From Neorhizobium alkalisoli (GTDB lineage Bacteria > Pseudomonadota > Alphaproteobacteria > Rhizobiales > Rhizobiaceae), in NCBI RefSeq assembly GCF_007829835.1, contig NZ_VIWP01000004.1:310001-374000 (forward strand): a stretch of DNA of 64,000 bases. The letters are read 5' to 3'. Each line of letters opens with the position of its first letter. The stretch's first letter is position 1. Positions 8,737 to 16,601 of this stretch are shown piece by piece. Below the pieces are notes generated by a model. The model saw only the letters and a program-made list of their open reading frames with translations. It was not told the origin of the DNA and did not search any database. The translations under genes were made by a program, and so were the position numbers.

Positions 8737-9357
8737 ATGTTTTTCCTGTCCGTCGCGGCAATCTGGGCAATCGCCTGCATCACGCCCGGCCCAAGCACGC
8801 TGCTTGCCATTCGTTATTGCCTGACCTCACCGCGCAAAGTCGCGGTCGCCGCTGCTGCGGGCACGATCACCGGCACGTTCTGCTGGGGACTTGCTGGCTG
8901 GCTCGGTATCAACGTCCTGTTCCAGGCCGCCCCCTTTGCCTATCTGGGGCTTAAGATTGCCGGCGGGCTCTATCTCGTTTGGCTGGGTGTCAAAGTGTTT
9001 CTCGATCTGCGCAAGTCGCGCCGTCATGCGCCCGAGATTGCCGCAGCGCGCATCGATGTGCCCTTGAAGACGGCCTATCGCATGGGCCTTGCCACCAATC
9101 TCGCCAATCCGAAATCGGCGCTTTTCGTCGCCTCGCTGTTTGCCGCGACCATGCCGGTCGGCACGCCTTTTTATTATGGCCTCGCGGCCATTGCCGAGAT
9201 GATCGCGATCTCGACACTTTATTACACCTGCCTGATCGCCCTCATCACCCATCCGGCCGTCGCTGCGGGTTATATCCGCGCCAAGCGCAAGATAGACCTC
9301 GGTGTCGCGACCGTCTTCATCGGTTTCGGCACGAAGCTGCTTTTGTCCCAGAGGTAA
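8737..9357 (+). CDS. LysE/RhtB family amino acid exporter
   Basis: This hydrophobic protein of about 206 residues has the LysE/RhtB pattern. An N-terminal helix is followed by TPGPS, then about six predicted membrane segments, with NPKSALF near the middle. The family exports amino acids such as homoserine, threonine or lysine; the substrate cannot be inferred. The frame extends to TTG 8677 and ATG 8701. I prefer ATG 8737 because TPGP then falls at the usual position (about residue 17), although its ribosome site (CGGGGCC) is poor. The next gene starts 8 nt after the stop. Confidence 0.85.
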   Translation: MFFLSVAAIWAIACITPGPSTLLAIRYCLTSPRKVAVAAAAGTITGTFCWGLAGWLGINVLFQAAPFAYLGLKIAGGLYLVWLGVKVFLDLRKSRRHAPEIAAARIDVPLKTAYRMGLATNLANPKSALFVASLFAATMPVGTPFYYGLAAIAEMIAISTLYYTCLIALITHPAVAAGYIRAKRKIDLGVATVFIGFGTKLLLSQR

Positions 9358-9364
9358 ATGGCCG

Positions 9365-9961
9365 ATGAGCGACGGCAGGAACGAGACCGCTCAATTCTAT
9401 GCCGAAAATGCCGCCATCTATGCGGCGGAGCTCTCCAAGGCGAGCCCGAAACAGCTCGACCGTTTTCTCGAAAAACTGTCGCCGGAGGCGGCCATCCTCG
9501 AACTCGGCTGTGGCAATGGCCGCGACAGCGCCGCGATGATCGCCCGCGGCTTTTCCGTCACGCCGACGGATGGCGTTCCGGAAATGGCAGAGGAGGCATC
9601 CAGGCGCCTTGGCGTCGCTGTGGATGTCCTGCGCTTCGAAGACATTGAAAGCGTAAGCGCCTTCGACGGCATCTGGGCCAATGCCTGCCTCCTGCATGTC
9701 CCCCGCGCAAACCTCGCCGGCATTCTTTCCCGTATCCACCGGGCGCTGCGCCCTAGTGGCGTTTTTTATGCCAGCTTCAAAGCAGGCGAGGCGGAAGGTT
9801 TTGACGCGCTCGGTCGCTTCTTCAACTACCCATCGCGAGAATGGCTCGGGAACGCCTATGCAGCGCTGGAATGGAAGAGTGTCGAGATCGCTCAGGATCT
9901 TGGTGGCGCCTATGACCGTAAGCCGACCGAATGGCTGCAGGTCATGGCGGTGAAAGACTGA
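9365..9961 (+). CDS. Class I SAM-dependent methyltransferase
   Basis: This 198-residue protein has a Rossmann methyltransferase fold. Motif I is ILELGCGNGRDSAAM (residues about 41-55), an acidic end of strand 2 sits in TPTDGVPEM, and a motif IV-like WANACLLHVP follows. The substrate is unknown; similar stand-alone enzymes are annotated as tellurite-resistance or generic methyltransferases. The start at 9365 is supported by AGAGG 10 nt upstream and follows the LysE-type gene by 7 bp. It converges on hemW, leaving a 16-bp gap. Confidence 0.85.
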   Translation: MSDGRNETAQFYAENAAIYAAELSKASPKQLDRFLEKLSPEAAILELGCGNGRDSAAMIARGFSVTPTDGVPEMAEEASRRLGVAVDVLRFEDIESVSAFDGIWANACLLHVPRANLAGILSRIHRALRPSGVFYASFKAGEAEGFDALGRFFNYPSREWLGNAYAALEWKSVEIAQDLGGAYDRKPTEWLQVMAVKD

Positions 9962-9977
9962 AAAACCTCGCTGGGTC

Positions 9978-11171
9978 TCAGAAGGCGAGATCGGCCACGA
10001 CCGCGTCGAGGATCAGCATGCCCTTCGGCGTGCAGCGCAGTCTCGAATTGCCGATGCGTTCGATAAACCCGTGTTCCAGTAAAGTCTGCTCGCGGTCCGG
10101 ATTGGGATCACGGCCGGAAAGCTGCTGCCAGCGGGCAAGATCGACGCCTTCGCGCAGGCGAAGGCCCATCAAAAGCAATTCGTCGGCTTGCTCGTCGTAA
10201 CCCAGCAATTCCTGGTCGACCATTCCATGACCTTGCGCTTCCACCTGTTCCAGCCAGGTTTCCGGACGACGCTCGGTAGCGGTCGCGATCTTTTGGGAGC
10301 CGCGGCTGAGGCGGCCATGGGCGCCGGGACCGATGCCGGCATAATCGCCGTAACGCCAATAGGTGAGGTTATGGCGGCTTTCTGCGCCCGGCTGGGCGTG
10401 GTTGGAAACTTCGTAGGCCGGCATCCCGTGCCGCGCAGTAATTTCCTGCGTCGCCTCGTAAAGCGCTGCCGATTGATCGCCATCGGGCACGATCAGCTTG
10501 CCGGCTTTGTGCAGGCCGTAGAAGGGCGTGCCTTCCTCGATCGTCAGCTGGTAGAGCGAAAGGTGATCGACGGCATAGGAGATGGCCTGCGCAAGCTCCG
10601 CCTCCCATTCCTCCACCGTCTGTCTCGGCCGTGCATAGATGAGGTCGAAGGACATGCGTGGAAAGATGTCGCGCGCCAGCTTGATCGCCTTCAGCGCGTC
10701 GGCAACGTCATGCAGACGGCCTAGAAATTTAAGGTCCGCATCGTTCAGCGCCTGCACGCCGAGCGAGACTCGGTTGACGCCGGCAGCCCGATAACCGCGA
10801 AAACGCGTGGCTTCGACGCTGGAGGGGTTGGCCTCCATGGTGATCTCGATGCCGTCGGGCATATGCCAATGGCGGGAGATCCCGTTGAGGATCGCCTCGA
10901 CGGTGGCCGGGTCCATCAGCGAAGGCGTGCCGCCGCCGAGGAAAACGCTGGTCACCGTCTTCGGGCCGCTCATGCGGCGCATCGTCTCCATCTCCTTCAG
11001 GAAGGCGGCGGTAAACCGTTCCTGATCCACCGGCTGATGGCGGACATGGCTGTTGAAATCGCAATAGGGACACTTCGCCGCGCAAAAAGGCCAATGCACA
11101 TAAACGCCGAAACCGGGTTCACCGGTATCGGGCAAAAGCGTGTCGGCCACGATGGGGGCGAGCGTGTTCAA
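9978..11171 (-). CDS. hemW: HemW, radical-SAM heme chaperone (HemN-like)
   Basis: This 397-residue radical-SAM protein has the CxxxCxxC cluster motif at Cys30, Cys34 and Cys37 (FCAAKCPYC), followed by a further HemN-family GGGTPS. HemW lacks coproporphyrinogen dehydrogenase activity and is thought to insert heme into respiratory enzymes. The shorter length and the missing HemN N-terminal region favour HemW over HemN. TTG at 11171 is used as start; GGAGG lies 11 nt upstream, within the end of rdgB. It is the last gene of a minus-strand run (VOC protein, rdgB, hemW) with 6-7 nt spacing. Confidence 0.92.
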   Translation of the reverse strand: MNTLAPIVADTLLPDTGEPGFGVYVHWPFCAAKCPYCDFNSHVRHQPVDQERFTAAFLKEMETMRRMSGPKTVTSVFLGGGTPSLMDPATVEAILNGISRHWHMPDGIEITMEANPSSVEATRFRGYRAAGVNRVSLGVQALNDADLKFLGRLHDVADALKAIKLARDIFPRMSFDLIYARPRQTVEEWEAELAQAISYAVDHLSLYQLTIEEGTPFYGLHKAGKLIVPDGDQSAALYEATQEITARHGMPAYEVSNHAQPGAESRHNLTYWRYGDYAGIGPGAHGRLSRGSQKIATATERRPETWLEQVEAQGHGMVDQELLGYDEQADELLLMGLRLREGVDLARWQQLSGRDPNPDREQTLLEHGFIERIGNSRLRCTPKGMLILDAVVADLAF

Positions 11172-11177
11172 CTAAAC

Positions 11178-11822
11178 TCAAGCCTCCAGGCAGGTCTCGA
11201 CGAAGAGCTTGAAGGCCCGCGCCCGGTGCGACAGCGCATGTTCGTCACCCGGCTTCCAGCCGTGCTTTTCCTCGCCGCTCATCTCGCCAAAGGTCTTGTC
11301 ATAACCCTCCGGCTGAAAAATCGGGTCGTAGCCGAAACCGGCCGTGCCACGTGGCGGCCAGACGAACGTGCCTTCGACCTCGCCGCGGAAAAGCTCGGTG
11401 TGGCCGTCCGGCCAGGCAAGGCAGAGTACGCTGACGAAACGGCAGCTGCGCTGTTCCGGCGCGATCGCGCCCTTGTCTGCAAGCGCCTTCTCGACCTTTT
11501 CCATCGCCATCTGAAAATCGCGCGTGCCGTCCTCGCGCTCAGCCCAGTTGGCGGTGTAGACGCCGGGCGCGCCATCCATCGCGTCGATGACGATGCCGCT
11601 ATCGTCTGACAGCGCCGGCAGACCGGAAGCCTTTGCTGAGGCGAGTGCCTTGATCGCCGCATTTTCCTCGAAGGTGGTGCCGGTCTCGTCCGGTTCCTCG
11701 AATTTCAGCTCGGCTGCCGATTTCGCCGAAAAACCAAACGGGCCGATCAGGTCGGCGATCTCGCGGATCTTTCCGGCATTATGGCTGGCGACGACGATCG
11801 TCTTGGTATCGAGCTTGCGCAT
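11178..11822 (-). CDS. rdgB: XTP/dITP diphosphatase (RdgB/HAM1 family)
   Basis: The 214-residue product has the HAM1 hallmarks: [13 protein letters not shown] near the N-terminus, [10 protein letters not shown] around residue 50, and [19 protein letters not shown], where the acidic pair binds magnesium. RdgB hydrolyses non-canonical purine triphosphates to keep them out of DNA. The ATG at 11822 has AGGA just upstream. It lies 7 bp after the VOC gene and 6 bp before hemW, so the three are probably one transcript. Confidence 0.96.
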   Translation of the reverse strand: MRKLDTKTIVVASHNAGKIREIADLIGPFGFSAKSAAELKFEEPDETGTTFEENAAIKALASAKASGLPALSDDSGIVIDAMDGAPGVYTANWAEREDGTRDFQMAMEKVEKALADKGAIAPEQRSCRFVSVLCLAWPDGHTELFRGEVEGTFVWPPRGTAGFGYDPIFQPEGYDKTFGEMSGEEKHGWKPGDEHALSHRARAFKLFVETCLEA

Positions 11823-11829
11823 GAAATTC

Positions 11830-12237
11830 CTATTCTAGGTTCCAGAGTTTCGGCTCTGCACATTCCAGGCTGTTGCCGGCCGGATCGCGGAAATAGATCG
11901 AGCGGGCACCGTTTGGCCAGCGGAAGTCGCTTTCGATCGCAATGCCCGCCTTGTTGAGCTTTTCCGCCATTCTGTCAATCGCCTCGCCATCCATCCGGAA
12001 GCAGATATGCCCGGCTCCGGACGTTCCGTGCGGCGGCACCGGCAATGCATCGGCTGGCGGCAGCTTTATGGTCTCGGTTGGATTGAAGATCAGCAATATG
12101 CCGGGCCCGCAGCGGAAGAAGATATGCCGGTCTCCGGCCCGCAGGATTTTTGTCAGTCCGAGCAGGTCATCATAAAACGCCTCGGCGGCGTCAAGGTCAT
12201 CGACATAAAGCGCGGTTTCAAGAATGCCGTCGATCAT
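11830..12237 (-). CDS. VOC (glyoxalase/bleomycin-resistance) family protein
   Basis: A single-domain vicinal-oxygen-chelate protein of 135 aa. It begins [24 protein letters not shown] and ends with [17 protein letters not shown], which are the paired beta-alpha-beta motifs of the fold. The metal-ligand His/Glu pattern is partial, with GHICF and the Glu of NSLE. The function may be in dioxygenase, isomerase or resistance chemistry and cannot be assigned. It is 7 bp upstream of rdgB on the same strand. Confidence 0.85.
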   Translation of the reverse strand: MIDGILETALYVDDLDAAEAFYDDLLGLTKILRAGDRHIFFRCGPGILLIFNPTETIKLPPADALPVPPHGTSGAGHICFRMDGEAIDRMAEKLNKAGIAIESDFRWPNGARSIYFRDPAGNSLECAEPKLWNLE

Positions 12238-12303
12238 CGTGAGGCCATTTGTTAGGATGGTGGCATCCGCTGCAAACGGCCAAGCCTGGCCGGGAGGGTG
12301 CCA

Positions 12304-12486
12304 ATGCCGATCCTGATATCAGTTGTTGCGGGCCTTGTTCTCGGTGGCGCAGTGCTGGCCGCCGTCTTCTGGTGGGCATTTCGACCTTGGCCGAAGCCCG
12401 GAAAATCGCTCTTTCCCGAGCCTCATGGCCATAATCCTGCGCCGGATACGACAATCGTTACCGGCACCGGAAATGATATGCCCTAG
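12304..12486 (+). CDS. Possible small single-pass membrane protein
   Basis: A 60-residue frame starts at ATG 12304 with GGGAGG 5 nt upstream. It has one strong membrane segment (ILISVVAGLVLGGAVLAAV, about residues 3-21), then WWAFRPWPKPGK and a polar tail. It fills the gap between the divergent VOC gene start and the convergent rph end. The good ribosome site, positive-inside flank after the helix and fit to the gap support it. No homologue is recognised, and short high-GC frames can occur by chance. Confidence 0.5.
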   Translation: MPILISVVAGLVLGGAVLAAVFWWAFRPWPKPGKSLFPEPHGHNPAPDTTIVTGTGNDMP

Positions 12487-12498
12487 CGCCTGCAGAAC

Positions 12499-13215
12499 TT
12501 AAGCGATCGCCGCCTTCTGCAGCGCCACCAGTTCCTGTGTGCCGGCCTGCGCCAGCGACAGGAGCTGCAAAAACTCTTCCTGGCTGAAAGGCTTGCCTTC
12601 GGCCGTGCCCTGAATTTCGACAATGCCGCCAGCGCCGGTCATGACAAAATTGGCATCGGTCTCGGCGGCCGAATCCTCGAGATAGTCGAGATCGAGCACC
12701 GGCTGGTTCGCAAAAATACCGCAGGAGATTGCTGCGACATGGTCCTTCAAAACCTTGTCGAGCTTGATCATCGAGCGCGTTTCCATCCATTTCAGGCAGT
12801 CGTAAAGCGCAATCCAGCCGCCGGTAATGGCCGCGGTGCGGGTGCCGCCATCGGCCTGGATGACGTCGCAGTCGATGGTGATCTGCTTTTCGCCAAGCGC
12901 TTCGAGATCGATCACGGCGCGCAGCGAACGGCCGATCAGGCGCTGGATTTCCTGGGTGCGGCCGCCCTGTTTGCCGGTCGCGGCCTCGCGCTTCATGCGG
13001 TCGCCGGTGGCGCGCGGCAGCATGCCGTATTCGGCGGTGACCCAGCCCTTGCCGCTATTGCGCAGCCACGGCGGCGTCTTTTCTTCGAGGCTCGCCGTGC
13101 AGAGCACATGCGTGTCGCCGAATTTCACGAGACACGATCCCTCCGCGTGCTTGGAGAAATTCCGTTCGAACGAGACCTTGCGCATCTGGTTCGTCTGTCG
13201 GCCTGAAGGGCGCAT
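12499..13215 (-). CDS. rph: Ribonuclease PH
   Basis: The 238-residue protein is a phosphorolytic 3'-5' exoribonuclease that trims tRNA precursors. It opens [20 protein letters not shown] and contains [33 protein letters not shown] (phosphate/RNA contacts), [18 protein letters not shown] and the C-terminal [11 protein letters not shown]. The length is standard. It is divergent from hrcA across 131 bp, an arrangement that I recall as common in Rhizobiales. Confidence 0.97.
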   Translation of the reverse strand: MRPSGRQTNQMRKVSFERNFSKHAEGSCLVKFGDTHVLCTASLEEKTPPWLRNSGKGWVTAEYGMLPRATGDRMKREAATGKQGGRTQEIQRLIGRSLRAVIDLEALGEKQITIDCDVIQADGGTRTAAITGGWIALYDCLKWMETRSMIKLDKVLKDHVAAISCGIFANQPVLDLDYLEDSAAETDANFVMTGAGGIVEIQGTAEGKPFSQEEFLQLLSLAQAGTQELVALQKAAIA

Positions 13216-13283
13216 GCTGTACTCCTCTTTGTGTATGTCCGCCTTCTAAGACTCCGGCCTGTGTGTTGCAAACAATTTCCCTT

Positions 13284-13311
13284 TTGCGGATGCACGGTGA
13301 ATGACTATATT
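13284..13311 (+). promoter_or_regulatory. Possible sigma-70 promoter of hrcA
   Basis: TTGCGG (13284-13289) and TATATT (13306-13311) are spaced by 16 bp and lie about 35 bp before the hrcA start. No CIRCE inverted repeat (TTAGCACTC type) is visible between rph and hrcA, so HrcA autoregulation through CIRCE is not supported here. Confidence 0.4.
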
Positions 13312-13346
13312 TTGTCGGTATCGCCAACAATATTGCGAAGGGATAG

Positions 13347-14423
13347 ATGGCATTTCCGGGACCGATCGACAGTCAGGGCGGCGCATTGGACGACCGTTCG
13401 CGGGAAGTCTTTCGCCGCATCGTGGAAGGTTATCTCGAAACCGGTGAGCCGCTCGGCTCGCGCAATCTGTCGCGCCTCCTGCCCATGTCGCTGTCACCGG
13501 CCTCGGTGCGCAATGTCATGAGCGATCTGGAAGAGCTCGGCCTCATCTATTCGCCACATATCAGCGCCGGCCGCCTGCCGACCCAGACGGGGCTGCGTTT
13601 CTTCGTCGATGCCTTCATGCAGGTCGGCGATCTTTCCGAAGACGAGCGCTCCAGCATCGATCGCCAGATCCGCCCCTCCAATCGCGACCAGACGCTGGAA
13701 AGCCTGCTCGCCGATGCAAGCTTGATGCTTTCGGGTGTCTCACGCGGCGCCGGCATCGTCATCACCACCAAGAGCGATCCGGTCATCAAACATGTCGAAT
13801 TCATCCGGCTGGAGCCCACCAAGGCGCTCGCCGTGCTCGTCGGCGAGCATAATCAGGTGGAAAACCGCATCATCGACCTGCCGGCGGGAGTGACGACGTC
13901 GCAGCTCACGGAAGCTGCGAATTTTCTGAACGCCCATCTCGGCGGCCAGACCATGCTCGAACTGCGCAACCAGCTGAAACGGCTGAAGGACGAGGTGCAG
14001 AGCGAGCTTGTCACCCTCTCTCAGGATCTCGTTGAGCGTGGCCTCGCCGTCTGGTCGGGCGACCATGAGGAGGGCAAGCCAAGCCAGTTGATCGTCCGTG
14101 GCCGCGCCAACCTGCTTCAGGGCCTCGCCGATACCGCCGATCTGGATCGTCTGCGGCTTCTTTTCGACGATCTCGAAAAGAAGGACAGCCTGATCGAGCT
14201 TCTCGAACTGGCCGAAAACGGTCCCGGCGTGCGCATTTTCATCGGCTCGGAAAACAAGCTCTTTTCGCTCTCGGGTTCATCGCTGATCGTCGCACCCTAT
14301 CGCGATGGCGAGGACCGCATCGTCGGTGCGGTAGGTGTCATCGGCCCGACAAGGCTCAATTATTCCCGTATCGTGCCGATGGTCGACTATACGGCGCAGC
14401 TTCTTGCCCGCCTCTCGCGCTAG
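13347..14423 (+). CDS. hrcA: Heat-inducible transcription repressor HrcA
   Basis: HrcA represses groESL-type heat-shock genes by binding CIRCE. The 358-residue product has an N-terminal winged helix with LSPASVRNVMSDLEELGLI, then HISAGRLPTQTGLRFFVD. The rest is a GAF-like dimerisation and regulatory domain ending GVIGPTRLNYSRIVPMVDYT. The ATG at 13347 has AAGGGATAG directly upstream. It is followed by grpE at 102 bp, and the pair is a familiar heat-shock unit. Confidence 0.96.
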   Translation: MAFPGPIDSQGGALDDRSREVFRRIVEGYLETGEPLGSRNLSRLLPMSLSPASVRNVMSDLEELGLIYSPHISAGRLPTQTGLRFFVDAFMQVGDLSEDERSSIDRQIRPSNRDQTLESLLADASLMLSGVSRGAGIVITTKSDPVIKHVEFIRLEPTKALAVLVGEHNQVENRIIDLPAGVTTSQLTEAANFLNAHLGGQTMLELRNQLKRLKDEVQSELVTLSQDLVERGLAVWSGDHEEGKPSQLIVRGRANLLQGLADTADLDRLRLLFDDLEKKDSLIELLELAENGPGVRIFIGSENKLFSLSGSSLIVAPYRDGEDRIVGAVGVIGPTRLNYSRIVPMVDYTAQLLARLSR

Positions 14424-14525
14424 TTTCGCCGAAAGCCTTGATTTTTCCGCCCCGAACCTCGATATCGGGCACAAATCTCGCACTGCGGGATATCCCAGAA
14501 CAATTTTTTAAAACCGGAGACCGTC

Positions 14526-15164
14526 ATGACCGACGAAACCAAGAAGAACGGACCTGACGCAGCGACTGCCGACAAGGCAGCTGAAGCTGTTTCTGCCGCT
14601 TTCGAGGACGTGGCCGATAACGGCGCCGATGCAGAGATTGCCTCCGAGCCGGACCCGCTTGAACTGCTGAAGGCCGAGAATGCCGAACTTCGCGACCGCT
14701 TCATGCGGCTCGCCGCTGAAATGGATAACCTGCGCCGCCGCACCGAACGCGACGTCAAGGATGCCAAGTCCTATGCCGTTTCGGGCTTCGCCCGTGATAT
14801 GCTGGCCGTGTCGGACAACCTGCGCCGCGCGCTGGACGTCATCCCGGCCGAAACCCGCGGCGCTGCCGATGCCACTCTGACGACGCTTCTCGAAGGCGTC
14901 GAGATGACCGAGCGCGCCATGCTCTCGGCGCTCGATCGCCATGGTGTCAAGAAGATCGATGCGGAAGGCCAGAAGTTCGACCCGAATTTCCATCAGGCCA
15001 TGTTCGAAATCCCGAACCCGGCCGTTCCGAACAATACCGTCGTTCAGGTCGTCCAGGCCGGCTTCACCATCGGTGATCGCGTTCTGCGCCCAGCCATGGT
15101 CGGCGTCGCCAAGGGCGGCCCGAAGCTGGAAGCAGCAGCCGAGCCGGCTGGCGAAAAGAAGTGA
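14526..15164 (+). CDS. grpE: GrpE, nucleotide exchange factor of DnaK
   Basis: The 212-residue co-chaperone has a long acidic, low-complexity N-terminus (about residues 1-50), then a coiled-coil helix ([20 protein letters not shown]). The C-terminal beta domain carries the signature [15 protein letters not shown] and [20 protein letters not shown]. GrpE releases ADP from DnaK. CCGGAGACC precedes the ATG. An intrinsic terminator follows 63 bp after the stop. Confidence 0.97.
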   Translation: MTDETKKNGPDAATADKAAEAVSAAFEDVADNGADAEIASEPDPLELLKAENAELRDRFMRLAAEMDNLRRRTERDVKDAKSYAVSGFARDMLAVSDNLRRALDVIPAETRGAADATLTTLLEGVEMTERAMLSALDRHGVKKIDAEGQKFDPNFHQAMFEIPNPAVPNNTVVQVVQAGFTIGDRVLRPAMVGVAKGGPKLEAAAEPAGEKK

Positions 15165-15227
15165 CGATTTTGACTGCCGGGTGCATGCATCCGGCATTCG
15201 TCCGTTTCTGACTTTGGAAAATTGAAG

Positions 15228-15255
15228 GGGCGCGGAAATTCCAGCGCCCTTTTTT
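15228..15255 (+). terminator. Intrinsic terminator after grpE
   Basis: GGGCGC and GGAA (15228-15237) pair with TTCC and GCGCCC (15239-15249), and six T follow. It lies between the convergent grpE and ptsN genes. Confidence 0.85.
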
Positions 15256-15270
15256 GTGCCTGGTGGGGTC

Positions 15271-15735
15271 TTATGCGGCGTGGTTCGCCTGTTCCTCGTT
15301 GAGGAAAGCATAGATGGCCGAAGCCGAATCGGTCTTGCGCAGCTTGGCGACAAGATCCTGGTCGCGCAGCACGCGGGCAATGCGCGACAGCGCCTTCAGG
15401 TGGTCGGCGCCGGCACCTTCGGGGGCAAGCAGCAGAAACACCAGATCCACCGGCTCGTCATCCAGCGCCTCGAAATCGACGGGCGCTTCCAGTCGGGCGA
15501 AAATGCCCTTGATCGAGGAAATATTGGCGAGCTTGCCATGCGGAATGGCGATGCCATGGCCGACGCCGGTTGAGCCCAGCCGTTCCCGCTGCAGGATGAC
15601 GTCGAAGATTTCGCGCTCGGACAGGCCTGTCAGCTTGGCTGCCTTGACAGCCAGTTCCTGCAGCAGCTGTTTTTTGGTGGTGACTTTCAGGGCAGGAATA
15701 ATCGCATCTTGCTGCAGGAGATCTGCCAACGCCAT
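15271..15735 (-). CDS. ptsN: PTS IIA-like nitrogen regulatory protein PtsN (EIIA-Ntr)
   Basis: The 154-residue EIIA domain has the phosphorylated His in GVGHGIAIPHGKL (about residues 63-75) and LLAPEGAGADHLKALSRIAR. PtsN is the output of the nitrogen PTS and affects potassium transport, carbon/nitrogen balance and stress. The ATG at 15735 is preferred because AAAGG lies at proper spacing; an in-frame ATG three codons earlier abuts that site. It is the last gene of the lptC-lptA-lptB-rpoN-hpf-ptsN run on the minus strand. Confidence 0.95.
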   Translation of the reverse strand: MALADLLQQDAIIPALKVTTKKQLLQELAVKAAKLTGLSEREIFDVILQRERLGSTGVGHGIAIPHGKLANISSIKGIFARLEAPVDFEALDDEPVDLVFLLLAPEGAGADHLKALSRIARVLRDQDLVAKLRKTDSASAIYAFLNEEQANHAA

Positions 15736-15798
15736 TCTCTTCATCCTTTTGCCGCGAAGGGCGAGGGGAGCGCCGTGGCCGACGCTCTCCCGTAGCTG

Positions 15799-16374
15799 TT
15801 AGTTCTTTATATTGGTGGAATCGATCCAGCCAATGTTTCCGTCTGTGCGCCGGTAGACGATGTTCAGCTCTTCCTTGCCAGGGCTGCGGAAGAGAAGAAC
15901 CGGTTCGTCGGTCATATCGAGCGCCATCACGGCGGTCGCAACCGACATCGTCTTCAGTCGCTTGGTGCTTTCCGCCACGATCGTGGGTGCGAAATCTTCC
16001 GGCACCTCGTCATCCTCGTCCGGAACGCGATCCATTACCGTATAGGCAACTTCTATGCCACCATTCACATGGTTGCCGGCATAATGATCCTTCAAGCGGC
16101 GCTTGTAGCGACGCAGGCGTTTTTCGATACGCACTGCGGCGGCATCGAAGCTCGCCTGGGGATCATTCGCTTCACCCGCTGCATGCAGGACAACCCCGGT
16201 ATCGAGGTGGACCTTGCAATCTGCGGAAAAGCGAGACCCGGACTTTTCGACAATGACTTGTCCGGAATAACCGCCGTCGAAGTATTTAGTAATCGCGTCG
16301 CCGATGTGGTCCTCGATCTTTTGACGGAACGAGTCACCGATTTCCATATGTTTACCGGATACACGCACACTCAT
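15799..16374 (-). CDS. hpf: Long-form ribosome hibernation promoting factor (HPF/RaiA family)
   Basis: The 191-residue protein begins MSVRVSGKHMEIGDSFRQKI (S30AE domain, about 1-105). It ends with the long-form C-terminal dimerisation domain (PVLLFRSPGKEELNIVYRRT..GNIGWID), so it should join two 70S ribosomes into 100S particles in starvation. A longer frame to 16500 exists, but AAGGAA before ATG 16374 and the family alignment fix the start. It lies between rpoN and ptsN, the usual place for the old sigma-54 modulation protein. Confidence 0.95.
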   Translation of the reverse strand: MSVRVSGKHMEIGDSFRQKIEDHIGDAITKYFDGGYSGQVIVEKSGSRFSADCKVHLDTGVVLHAAGEANDPQASFDAAAVRIEKRLRRYKRRLKDHYAGNHVNGGIEVAYTVMDRVPDEDDEVPEDFAPTIVAESTKRLKTMSVATAVMALDMTDEPVLLFRSPGKEELNIVYRRTDGNIGWIDSTNIKN

Positions 16375-16601
16375 GGAATTTTTCCTTCTTGTCGTGACTT
16401 GCGTGTTGCAGTCTACGCCAAGCCGCCTCCTCATCCAAGCCGTTGAACGCGACAAGGCTAAATTGAGTGCAGCGATCTCGATTGAGGTTTCGGTTTTCAC
16501 CGGTCCGATTGCGGCGGGCTAATAAACCTGACCGTTGGGGATGTCAATGTACCGGCTTTGTGCCGGTCGTGCCTGTCCACATTCCGGCGGTTTTCAGCGC
16601 C

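Noticed and set aside
13216..13346. CIRCE operator for HrcA
   Set aside because: No TTAGCACTC-N9-GAGTGCTAA-like inverted repeat is present between rph and hrcA or before grpE.
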